Of a DNA stretch of 64,000 bases, positions 19,873 to 27,516 are shown piece by piece; position 1 is the first letter of the stretch; every line of letters begins with the position of its first letter. Made by a program: the position numbers and the translations under genes. This DNA comes from Stieleria sp. JC731 (GTDB lineage: Bacteria; Planctomycetota; Planctomycetia; Pirellulales; Pirellulaceae), in contig NZ_JAJKFQ010000001.1 in the NCBI RefSeq assembly GCF_020966635.1, positions 1,116,001 to 1,180,000 on the forward strand. Direction: 5' to 3'. The notes under the pieces were generated by a model, which saw nothing but the letters and a program-made list of their open reading frames with translations, did no database searches and was not told where the DNA came from.

Positions 19873-20994
19873 TTAACAGCAACCGCCGTTGCCGCAGCAA
19901 GAATCGCTCGAGCTGCTGCCGATCGTGAATGTCTTCATCGGCTGCGATTCGACGTCACTGGTGAACCCAGGTGACTTGGTAATGAAGTCATTCGCGTAAG
20001 GTTCACCCTGCATGGCTTCGAGGGTTTCGCGGCTGACTTCAGTCCGTTCGCCTCGGACGAAACGGTTCCCTGCATCGTCTTCGATGCTGGCGTAGGGGCC
20101 ACGGTAAACCAGTTCTGTTTGCTGACCGTCACGCTGACTGTCGCTTTCATCGGACGCCAACTTGTAGGCGATCACGGTTACCGAACGGAACTCGATTCCT
20201 TGGACCGTTTGCCAGGGTTCGGACTGATAGACCGCGATTTGGATACCTTGAAACCCAACGTTTGCGAATGCATCGATGAAGGCTTTCTCTTGCAGTGCGC
20301 CGCTGATACAGCCGCTCCAAAGCGTTGCATCTTGCTGCATTTCATCGGGGACCAGCTTGTCGCTGACGATATCACTGATCACGGCCCGACCGCCAGGCTT
20401 CAGAACGCGAAATAGTTCTGCGAACAGGGTAGGCTTCTCGCTAGCATCGACAAGATTGAGCACACAGTTGCTGACAATCACATCGATCGAATCGGATGGG
20501 ATCAGCGGTGCGTTGGTGCGCATCTCGTGAAGATACTTTTCCAGCTGTTGAAAGCTGGCTTCGTCCGTGACTGGGGATGCCTTGAGGTATTCATCGACTC
20601 GATCGCGGTCGATCGCCAAGTCTTGGATTTTGCCTTTGCGAAATTCCAAGTTGTCGTAGCCCATCTGCTCCGCGACGGCGGGTTGGCTTTGCCGAGCCAG
20701 TTCAAGCATCTCGTCGTTCATGTCGACGCCGATGACCCGTCCCTCAGCACCGACGATTTGTGCGGCAATGAAGCAGATCTTTCCGCCGCCGCTGCCAAGA
20801 TCTAAGACGGTTTCGCCTTCACGGACGTACTTTGATGGGTCACCGCATCCGTAATCGCGATCGATAACTTCTTGAGGGATGATTTCCAGATAGCGGCGGT
20901 CGTAATCGACGGGGCAGCAAAGTGCCGGTTCTCGCTCGGCTGCTGCCGACGAGTACCGTTCGCGAACGGCAGATTCTGTGTTTAGCATATTCAT
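19873..20994 (-). CDS. arsM: Arsenite S-adenosylmethionine methyltransferase
   Basis: Methylates trivalent arsenic with S-adenosylmethionine. The SAM-binding motif VLDLGSGGGK lies at about 63-72, and all four cysteine positions expected for ArsM enzymes are present: C26/C27 (ALCCPV), C50 (YGCGDPS), C177 (SNCVLNL) and C229 (SGCISGA). The C-terminus ends in a Cys-rich tail (SCCGNGGCC) that could bind As(III) or another soft metal. The ATG at 20994 (373 aa) was chosen because the frame upstream to 21153 would run into the arsS stop region and has an unlike composition; another ATG lies two codons on. It follows arsS by 76 bases on the same strand, so the two are probably cotranscribed. No arsR, arsB or arsC gene is nearby. 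Confidence 0.93.
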   Translation of the reverse strand: MNMLNTESAVRERYSSAAAEREPALCCPVDYDRRYLEIIPQEVIDRDYGCGDPSKYVREGETVLDLGSGGGKICFIAAQIVGAEGRVIGVDMNDEMLELARQSQPAVAEQMGYDNLEFRKGKIQDLAIDRDRVDEYLKASPVTDEASFQQLEKYLHEMRTNAPLIPSDSIDVIVSNCVLNLVDASEKPTLFAELFRVLKPGGRAVISDIVSDKLVPDEMQQDATLWSGCISGALQEKAFIDAFANVGFQGIQIAVYQSEPWQTVQGIEFRSVTVIAYKLASDESDSQRDGQQTELVYRGPYASIEDDAGNRFVRGERTEVSRETLEAMQGEPYANDFITKSPGFTSDVESQPMKTFTIGSSSSDSCCGNGGCC

Positions 20995-21070
20995 GGAGGT
21001 TTCTGTTTTTGTTGGGCGTTGCTTCGCAAACGAAGTCAATGAATTGCAAATGTTAATATCGGCTGCAGCG

Positions 21071-22081
21071 CTACAGCAGCGCTCCGCCGCAGCTGCTGCC
21101 AGACCCTGCGGTGCAACCGTAACAGTGATCGGCGGTGTTGATCGCTTTCCCAATCAATTCGTCGAAGGTGTCGATGTTCCAGATCGTTGGTCGCTCAGGT
21201 TTGCCTTGGGCGGGTAAGTCGATCATCTGGTTGAAGTCACAATCGTAAAGTTTTCCATCCCAGGAAACGGACAAAAGTGATCGGCACATCACAGAGTTCG
21301 CCGCATCCGGATTGAACTTGGCTTCCAGCGTTTGAAAGTACTCTTCGAGTTTATTCTTTTTAGAAAGAAACATCGCGAATCGTTTGATCGGAATGTTGGT
21401 AATCGTCAGCAGGTCGTTGAAGACGATTGAGTACCGTGACTGAAGCTCGCGATGATAATCTTCCTGAAGCTTTGCTTGGTCAGGTGGCAGGCCTGTCCCT
21501 GTCGGGTTGTAAACGAGGTCCAGTTTCAATTCCTTGTTTCGTCCGTAGCCCAGCTCGTTCAGTTGACGCAGTGCTTCTAAGCTCGCCGCGAAGACGCCGT
21601 CGCCGCGTTGCCCGTCAACATTGTCTTCCAGGTAACACGGGAGTGACGCGACCACGTTGACTTGGTTGTCCGCCAGGAATTCGGCGACCCATTCGTAACC
21701 GGGCTGACGCAAAATGGTCAGATTGCAGCGGTCGATGACCTGAATGCCGCGAGACCGGAACTCGCTAACAAGGCGGCAAAAGTTGGGGTTCATCTCCGGG
21801 GCACCACCCGTGATATCAACCAGCTCAAGCCCGCTGCTTTTACGGCTAAGGTCGATGATTCGATCGGCCGTTTTCGTGTCCATGTTTTCACGGCGTTTTG
21901 TCGGTCCGGCTTCGACGTGGCAGTGCACGCAAGTTTGGTTGCAAAGTTTTCCGACGTTGATCTGCAATTGTCGCAGGGATTGACGCACCATCGGCAGGGC
22001 GTCACGCCGTGAACGTTCGGCAAATGGGATGACCAAATTGGTTGGTTTCCCCGCATCAATGACGGGTAAAAGCGACTTCAT
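21071..22081 (-). CDS. arsS: Arsenosugar biosynthesis radical SAM protein ArsS-like
   Basis: A radical SAM enzyme of the family associated with arsM and held to supply the 5'-deoxyadenosyl group to methylated arsenic on the way to arsenosugars. The cluster motif CxxxCxxC is CNQTCVHC (C47, C51, C54), followed by an EAGP segment and ITGGAPEMNP. The C-terminal half carries further cysteines: CRSLLSVSWDGKLYDCDFNQ and the family signature CYGCTAGSGSSCGGAL at the very end, matching the C-terminal domain common to this family. Some relatives are selenoproteins; here no in-frame TGA is needed and the positions read as Cys. It lies upstream of arsM in a likely two-gene operon. The reaction is from family knowledge. 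Confidence 0.9.
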   Translation of the reverse strand: MKSLLPVIDAGKPTNLVIPFAERSRRDALPMVRQSLRQLQINVGKLCNQTCVHCHVEAGPTKRRENMDTKTADRIIDLSRKSSGLELVDITGGAPEMNPNFCRLVSEFRSRGIQVIDRCNLTILRQPGYEWVAEFLADNQVNVVASLPCYLEDNVDGQRGDGVFAASLEALRQLNELGYGRNKELKLDLVYNPTGTGLPPDQAKLQEDYHRELQSRYSIVFNDLLTITNIPIKRFAMFLSKKNKLEEYFQTLEAKFNPDAANSVMCRSLLSVSWDGKLYDCDFNQMIDLPAQGKPERPTIWNIDTFDELIGKAINTADHCYGCTAGSGSSCGGALL

Positions 22082-22389
22082 TTAAGTGATCGTGCGACGG
22101 AATGATTGTTGATGCGGAAGGAGCAAGCGAAATCCTGAAACTGTAGAACAATGTCGACCGAGGTCGGTTTGCCGCCTAAGTAATTACACCTCGGCAATAA
22201 AAATCGGCGGACGAATCGATCGGATGGCTGATTCGTCGCTCCAATCCTTCGGTTGTTTAGGGGCTAATTCTGGTGAACCGTCAAGGTGCTCAGGCGTAGA
22301 AGATACCGCGTCGATCGGTTATCAAGGTCTCGGTCGAATTTAACAGGACGAACTAGGCACCGGGCTGACGTTTGCGTTTCAAATCCGCA
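22082..22389. other. divergent intergenic region, arsS / glycosyltransferase
   Basis: About 308 bases with no gene. It must contain the promoter of arsS-arsM on one side and that of the glycan operon on the other. I see a short CGACC/GGTCG repeat near 22159-22170 but nothing that clearly matches an ArsR box. Confidence 0.45.
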
Positions 22390-23868
22390 ATGACGATTCT
22401 GCTGTTGCTGCTGCTTGTGAAAGTAGCAGCCGTGGTCGCGCGTGGCCCAAGCCCACTGATCTGGGACGCAAAATACTACTGGGAGTTGGGCCAGTCTGTC
22501 GCCGGCGGCGATCTGCTTTTGACCGGTCATGAGGTGGCCTATCGAACCCCCGGGTACCCGTGGATGCTGGGGGTGATCAATGCGATTTCGGCTGAACCTC
22601 TTTGGATGCTCGCCTGCGTTCAGGGAATTCTGTGGGTCGCAACGGTAGGCATCACCGCCGAGTTGGCGAGATTAATTTCTGGGGATCGCCGGACCGCATT
22701 GCTTGTAATGGTGGTTTCCACAGGGATGGTATCGTCAGTGACTTACACCACGACCGTGCTGTCGGAGACGTTGTTCACGTTTCTTGTGATGTTGCATCTC
22801 TACACCGTCGCAAGGTTTGTCAGGCAACCGAGTCCACCGACTGGTGGTTTGGTAGGATTCACTCTCGCGATGGCAATGTTGACGCGGCCTGTTGCGATGT
22901 TGTTGTGGATTGCCGATGTGATTTTTTTATTGGCAAGGTTCTTTTGGAGGCATCGTTCTGGCAGCCAAGATTCCAGCAGCCACGATGCGGGCAATCGTGA
23001 AGATGTAACCCATAGCAAGTCTTGGCCCAGCCCGGATCGCAGGCAAGCGATTGTCGGATGTGCGATCGCTGCGCTCGTTACGGTCGTTTGCGTCATGCCG
23101 TGGCTGCTACGCAATCAAGCCATTTTCGGGAAGCTGATGATGACCGAGTTCGTCGGTCGCAACATTTGGATCGTCACTTTTCAGGATGGCAGCGGTGCCG
23201 AACTGGAGTTCCCCAGCACGGATGCAGGTTCAGCGCTGCGACATGCGTTGGGGGAAGAACGCTGGGACGATCTGCAATCCGATCAACGGTGGCGTGAGAC
23301 ATGGACGGTATCGAAGTCCTTGACGGCAGCCGAAATCGATGATGCACAAGGCGACCGATTGATGAAAGATGTCGCGTTTGACGCGATCAAGCAATCGCCG
23401 TCTCCGTTTGCAAAAAAGACCGTGCGGAGGATTTTCAATTTCTGGAGGACGCGGGCGACGGAGTTGCCGGAATCCTTCGTCGAGGTCGCGGCCTCGTCCA
23501 AGTTGTCTCCGGAGGAAATCTCGCAGACGCAATATTCCGGACAGTCAATTTGGGGTGTGCGAGTCGCACTAATCGATACAGCCCTACGGTATCGGCTTAG
23601 CAATTCACTGTTGGCCAACACGTTCTTGATGTTGTTGACCGGATTGGCAACGATGCTGATGCTGTATTCCCCGGCGACGCGTGCGTCAGGCCTATGGCTA
23701 CTGCTGGTTTTGGCGTACTTCACCTTCGTCACCGCCGTATTGGAAATCCCCGGTTATCGCTATCGGATGATCGTTGAGCCCGTTGCGTTGGCGGTGATTG
23801 CCATTGCGGCAACTTCATACTTTCCGGCTCGTCATCAGAAACAGTCCCAACCGGTTCCTCAGCCGTAA
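22390..23868 (+). CDS. GT39/ArnT-type membrane glycosyltransferase
   Basis: An integral membrane protein of the GT-C fold that should transfer a sugar from a polyprenyl-phosphate donor outside the cytoplasmic membrane. An N-terminal hydrophobic helix (MTILLLLLLVKVAAVVA) is followed by IWDAKYYWELG, where the acidic residue of the first outer loop is expected, and by RTPGYPWMLG, the TPGYP motif typical of the family. Eight or more further membrane segments follow, with a soluble stretch at about 195-390. The ATG at 22390 is taken; a TTG at 22372 is in frame. It begins an operon with a GT2 polyprenyl-phosphate glycosyltransferase 20 bases downstream, which could provide its donor. Substrate unknown. 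Confidence 0.85.
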   Translation: MTILLLLLLVKVAAVVARGPSPLIWDAKYYWELGQSVAGGDLLLTGHEVAYRTPGYPWMLGVINAISAEPLWMLACVQGILWVATVGITAELARLISGDRRTALLVMVVSTGMVSSVTYTTTVLSETLFTFLVMLHLYTVARFVRQPSPPTGGLVGFTLAMAMLTRPVAMLLWIADVIFLLARFFWRHRSGSQDSSSHDAGNREDVTHSKSWPSPDRRQAIVGCAIAALVTVVCVMPWLLRNQAIFGKLMMTEFVGRNIWIVTFQDGSGAELEFPSTDAGSALRHALGEERWDDLQSDQRWRETWTVSKSLTAAEIDDAQGDRLMKDVAFDAIKQSPSPFAKKTVRRIFNFWRTRATELPESFVEVAASSKLSPEEISQTQYSGQSIWGVRVALIDTALRYRLSNSLLANTFLMLLTGLATMLMLYSPATRASGLWLLLVLAYFTFVTAVLEIPGYRYRMIVEPVALAVIAIAATSYFPARHQKQSQPVPQP

Positions 23869-23888
23869 ACTTGTCACTCTCTGTCTAA

Positions 23889-25085
23889 ATGAAAGACTCA
23901 CCCGAACTGTCTGTCGTGATGCCTTGTTTGAACGAGGCCGATACGGTTGGAATCTGTGTGGAGAAAGCGGTTCGCGCCATGCGTGAAGCCGGCGTCCATG
24001 GTGAAGTTGTGGTCGCCGACAACGGAAGCACTGACGGCTCCCAAGAGCTTGCCATCGAACAGGGGGCCCGAATCGTTGACGTTGCCGAACGCGGGTATGG
24101 TGCCGCATTGATGCATGGTATCGAAGCCAGCGATGGTAAGTACGTGTTGATGGGTGACGCCGATGACAGCTACGACTTTTTAGAGATCCCAAAATTTGTT
24201 GACAGTCTTCGTGAAGGGCATGACCTAGTTCAGGGCTGCCGACTGCCGCGTGGTGGCGGGAGGGTGCTTCCGGGGGCGATGCCGTTTCTGCATCGCTGGT
24301 TTGGCAATCCGGTCCTTAGCATGCTTGTGCGACTGATGTTTCGAATCCCGATCAACGATGTTTATTGCGGAATGCGAGGCTTCACACGAAAACACTACGA
24401 TCAACTTGATTTGCGTTCGCCGGGGATGGAGTTCGCTACCGAGATGATTATCAAAAGCGGTCTACACCGAAATGCTCATGGCACTTCGATGAGCCAAGTG
24501 CCGATCACCTTGCATCCCGATGGACGAAAGCAGCATGGGCCGCACTTAAGGACATTTCGTGATGGCTGGCGCACGCTGCGATTGTTCCTCGCATTTAGCC
24601 CAACATGGACTTTCTTCCGGCCTGGACTGGTGCTGTTGGCAGTCGGGCTGTTCGGCTACGCCATGGCACTGCCTCAGGTAAGGCTGTTCGGCGCGGCGCT
24701 TGACGTTCATACGTTGTTGGTCGCAAGCTTGTTTCTGCTGCTCGGTTGGCAATGTGTTTTGTTGGCGACGCTCGCAAGAATCTTTACCGGCCGCGAAGGG
24801 ATGATGCCGCCGCATGAAAAGCTCGAACATGTAACCGTCGAACGAGGCCTCCTGTTTGGAATCGTTAGCGGCGTTGTCGGCATCTCGATGGTCGGAGCGA
24901 TCGTCTTTCAGTGGTGGAAATCAGGGTTCGGTCCGTTGGACTATCCCGAGACGATGCGTTGGGTCGTCCCCGGAGTGACCATGATTGCGATCGGATTTCA
25001 AACCGCAATGGCGTCCTTGATGGCAGGCGTATTGATGATGCAGCGATCCAGACGACTGAAGCCGATCGCAGAGGTTGGGAAATGA
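23889..25085 (+). CDS. GT2 family dolichyl/undecaprenyl-phosphate glycosyltransferase with membrane tail
   Basis: Residues 1-230 form a GT-A domain of the DPM1-like GT2 group: LSVVMPCLNEADTV at 7-20, VADNGSTDGS at 42-51 and the metal-binding acidic run MGDADDSYD at 88-96. Residues about 240-390 form four membrane helices, so the enzyme is membrane-anchored with its catalytic domain in the cytoplasm. It most likely loads a hexose on polyprenyl phosphate, the donor that the adjacent GT39 protein would use outside. The gene overlaps the next one by ATGA (25082-25085), which shows translational coupling. The sugar and acceptor cannot be read from the sequence. Confidence 0.88.
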   Translation: MKDSPELSVVMPCLNEADTVGICVEKAVRAMREAGVHGEVVVADNGSTDGSQELAIEQGARIVDVAERGYGAALMHGIEASDGKYVLMGDADDSYDFLEIPKFVDSLREGHDLVQGCRLPRGGGRVLPGAMPFLHRWFGNPVLSMLVRLMFRIPINDVYCGMRGFTRKHYDQLDLRSPGMEFATEMIIKSGLHRNAHGTSMSQVPITLHPDGRKQHGPHLRTFRDGWRTLRLFLAFSPTWTFFRPGLVLLAVGLFGYAMALPQVRLFGAALDVHTLLVASLFLLLGWQCVLLATLARIFTGREGMMPPHEKLEHVTVERGLLFGIVSGVVGISMVGAIVFQWWKSGFGPLDYPETMRWVVPGVTMIAIGFQTAMASLMAGVLMMQRSRRLKPIAEVGK

Positions 25086-25789
25086 GTGATCCACTATGCA
25101 ATGAAGTCCGCAGCAATATCATTGAGCATGTTCCTGCTGGGCAAATGTGTTGTGATCCAATTTGGGAGGCGGCCTACGCGCGTTTCGAAACTCCGCAGGA
25201 GGAAATCGCCAAATTCATCAAACGTCTCACGCGATTCCGATTCCAGGACTTCGATCGAAACAGCCGAGTCGTCGAGATTTTTTGCGGTCGTGGAAATGGC
25301 TTGGTCGCACTGGAGCAACTCGGTTTCACACAGGTCGAAGGAGTCGATCTAAGTGACACTTTGCTGAAGCAATACAACGGGGCCGCTCAGCTACATCTAG
25401 CGAACTGTTTGGAATTGCCTTTCGAGGATGCGAGCTATGACATCGTGATCGTTCAAGGCGGACTGCATCACTTGCCAAACATGCCTGGGGACCTCGATCA
25501 GTGCCTTGCCGAAGTCAGGCGTGTGCTTCGTCCCGGAGGAAAGTTCTTCGTGATCGAACCTTGGCGGACGCCGTTCCTGACGTTTGCGCATTTCGTTACC
25601 GAGTTGTCTGTGATGCGAAAACTGTATGCAAAAGGCGACGCGTTGGCGATCATGACCGAACAAGAACGCGTGACCTATGAACAGTGGTTGGGCATGCCCG
25701 CTGAGATTCGTCAGACCTTTTCAAAGCATTTTAAAGAGCTGCAATGGCAGGCCAGCTGGGGAAAGCTTGCCGGCATCTTCGGGGTCTGA
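25082..25789 (+). CDS. Class I SAM-dependent methyltransferase
   Basis: A 235-residue protein of the methyltransferase 11 type. Motif I is VVEIFCGRGNGL (about 63-74), followed by the acidic motif II loop EGVDLS, and by the later motif IQGG-like VIVQGGLHHLPN and RVLRPGGKFFVIEP. It starts inside the stop codon of the GT2 gene (ATGA), so it is the third gene of the glycan operon and probably methylates a sugar or lipid-linked glycan intermediate. This role is inferred from context. A longer in-frame version starting at 24911 would run through the preceding gene and is not preferred. Confidence 0.85.
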   Translation: MSDPLCNEVRSNIIEHVPAGQMCCDPIWEAAYARFETPQEEIAKFIKRLTRFRFQDFDRNSRVVEIFCGRGNGLVALEQLGFTQVEGVDLSDTLLKQYNGAAQLHLANCLELPFEDASYDIVIVQGGLHHLPNMPGDLDQCLAEVRRVLRPGGKFFVIEPWRTPFLTFAHFVTELSVMRKLYAKGDALAIMTEQERVTYEQWLGMPAEIRQTFSKHFKELQWQASWGKLAGIFGV

Positions 25790-25988
25790 GTACCAACGAA
25801 TAAGGTACTGATAGTCCGCACGTCGACGCGTGAACCTTGTTTGCCAACCGTTGGGGTAATTAAGGTTGACTTGAAGGGGCCATAGAATTTGGGTAGCTGC
25901 GTCCGGGGCAGGGGGACGGCTCACCAATTCAGACCGCATCTAGCAAAAAAACTGTTCAGAGCGGAGAATTGAAGACAGCCAGTGACCT

Positions 25989-27497
25989 TTGCGTTGGTCA
26001 TGGAGCCAGTCACGAATCTCATTGCGACATGCAAAACTCTTGAGCGAAAGTCAAGCAAGCGTTCCGTTGGTCAAGCATTGGATCGGGGGAGAGTATCAAT
26101 CATCTTCCGTTTCTGAACACTTCGTCAGCTTCGATCCGGAAACCGATCAGCAACTCTGTAAGGTTTGCTGCGGAACGGTTGCCGAGGTCGATGCCGCAGT
26201 TCAAGCAGCGGCAACCGCACAGGAACGATCGTCTGGTTTAGGACCGAGCCAGCGTGAGGCTATTTTGCTTCGCGCAGCTGACTTGCTGCTTCGAGACCAG
26301 GATCAATTCATCGATTTGCTTATCCGCGAGATCGGTTCGCCGATTTCAAAAGCCAAAATGGAGATCGGGATTGCCGCGCGAGTCCTGCGGGCGAACGCAT
26401 CGATGGCTCGACGGATGACCGGACGGACTTACCAAAGCGACATTGCCGGCCGGATGAGTTTGGCGATACGAGAGCCTTTGGGAGTCGTCGCTGGGATCAC
26501 TCCGTTCAACGTTCCGCTGATCAAGGCAATCAAGCACAGCAGTTTGCCGCTAGCGACTGGAAATGGTTTTGTTTTGCTGCCATCACCACAGTCGCCGATG
26601 GTGGCTGACCGAGTGGCGAAGCTCTACGCCGACGCGGGCCTACCGCCGGGACTGATGAACGTTGTCTTTGGGATTGGTGGTCAGATCGGTCCGGCTTTGG
26701 TTCGCCATCCGCTAGTCCAGGCAGTTAGCTTCACAGGGTCAGCCAAGGTTGGCCAACAAGTCCAAGCCGATTGCGGGCAATTTAGAAAGCGTGTGACGTT
26801 GGAGCTGGGCGGAAAGAACCCCATCCTGATTCTCTCTGATGCGGACCTGCAGAAGGCGATTCCGGCAGCGGTGCGTGGCGGCTTTATCTACCAAGGCCAG
26901 ATCTGCATGGCATCCAGTCGTGTGATCATCGAACGCGGACTGATGGATGCATTTGTCGAAAAGTTTGTTGCCGCGGTGCAAAAACTTCCGCAGGGAGATT
27001 TGCATGATCCCGCCACCGTCATTGGTCCGGTGATCAGCAAAGCCGCACGGCAGAGGATCGATGATCATATCGCCGATGCGTATCGGAACGGAGCAAGCGT
27101 CCTTTGCGGGAATCAGTGGACTGGAAATCGACTGAACCCAACGGTGCTGTCGGGTGTCAAAGAAACGATGCGACTCTATCGCGAAGAAACTTTTGGGCCG
27201 GTCGTCACGATCGAAGCTGCTGATGATGAAGGTCATGCGTTGCAGCTAGCCCACGCCGGATCGGCGATGCTCTCGGCGGCAATCTTTACCCAAAACATTG
27301 ATCGAGCATTCTGGCTAGCTCGGTCGCTGCGTTGCGGCATGGTGCATGTCAACGACATGACCATTCAACAAGAACCTGACGTCCCCTTTGGCGGGGACGG
27401 TGACGCCGGTTTCGGACGAGAAGGAATGGAAACCGGAATCGAAGACTACACGAAATGGAAATGGATCACAGTGAACGGTCCATCTCCGTCTATCTAA
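25989..27497 (+). CDS. Aldehyde dehydrogenase family protein (conserved NAD-site Lys replaced)
   Basis: An NAD(P)-dependent aldehyde dehydrogenase of about 500 residues. With numbering from the TTG at 25989, the catalytic Asn is N174 (TPFN), the general base E272 (VTLELGGKNP) and the nucleophile C306 (GQICMAS). The Lys that normally follows VVxK in the cofactor site is Leu here: GNGFVLLPSP, L197. Closest in feel to benzaldehyde/vanillin-type dehydrogenases. No ATG fits the start; TTG 25989, TTG 26022 and TTG 26040 (just before SESQASVP) are in frame, and the last would give the usual N-terminal length. It precedes rnr by 19 bases on the same strand, but no shared pathway is obvious. Confidence 0.88.
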   Translation: MRWSWSQSRISLRHAKLLSESQASVPLVKHWIGGEYQSSSVSEHFVSFDPETDQQLCKVCCGTVAEVDAAVQAAATAQERSSGLGPSQREAILLRAADLLLRDQDQFIDLLIREIGSPISKAKMEIGIAARVLRANASMARRMTGRTYQSDIAGRMSLAIREPLGVVAGITPFNVPLIKAIKHSSLPLATGNGFVLLPSPQSPMVADRVAKLYADAGLPPGLMNVVFGIGGQIGPALVRHPLVQAVSFTGSAKVGQQVQADCGQFRKRVTLELGGKNPILILSDADLQKAIPAAVRGGFIYQGQICMASSRVIIERGLMDAFVEKFVAAVQKLPQGDLHDPATVIGPVISKAARQRIDDHIADAYRNGASVLCGNQWTGNRLNPTVLSGVKETMRLYREETFGPVVTIEAADDEGHALQLAHAGSAMLSAAIFTQNIDRAFWLARSLRCGMVHVNDMTIQQEPDVPFGGDGDAGFGREGMETGIEDYTKWKWITVNGPSPSI

Positions 27498-27516
27498 TAC
27501 GAATACAAATACAGTT

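Noticed and set aside
20995-21153. N-terminal extension of ArsM
   Set aside because: It would overlap the end of arsS by 83 bases and its composition is that of shifted-frame translation.
21071-22081. Selenoprotein version of ArsS
   Set aside because: All expected Cys positions are Cys codons; no in-frame TGA has to be read through.
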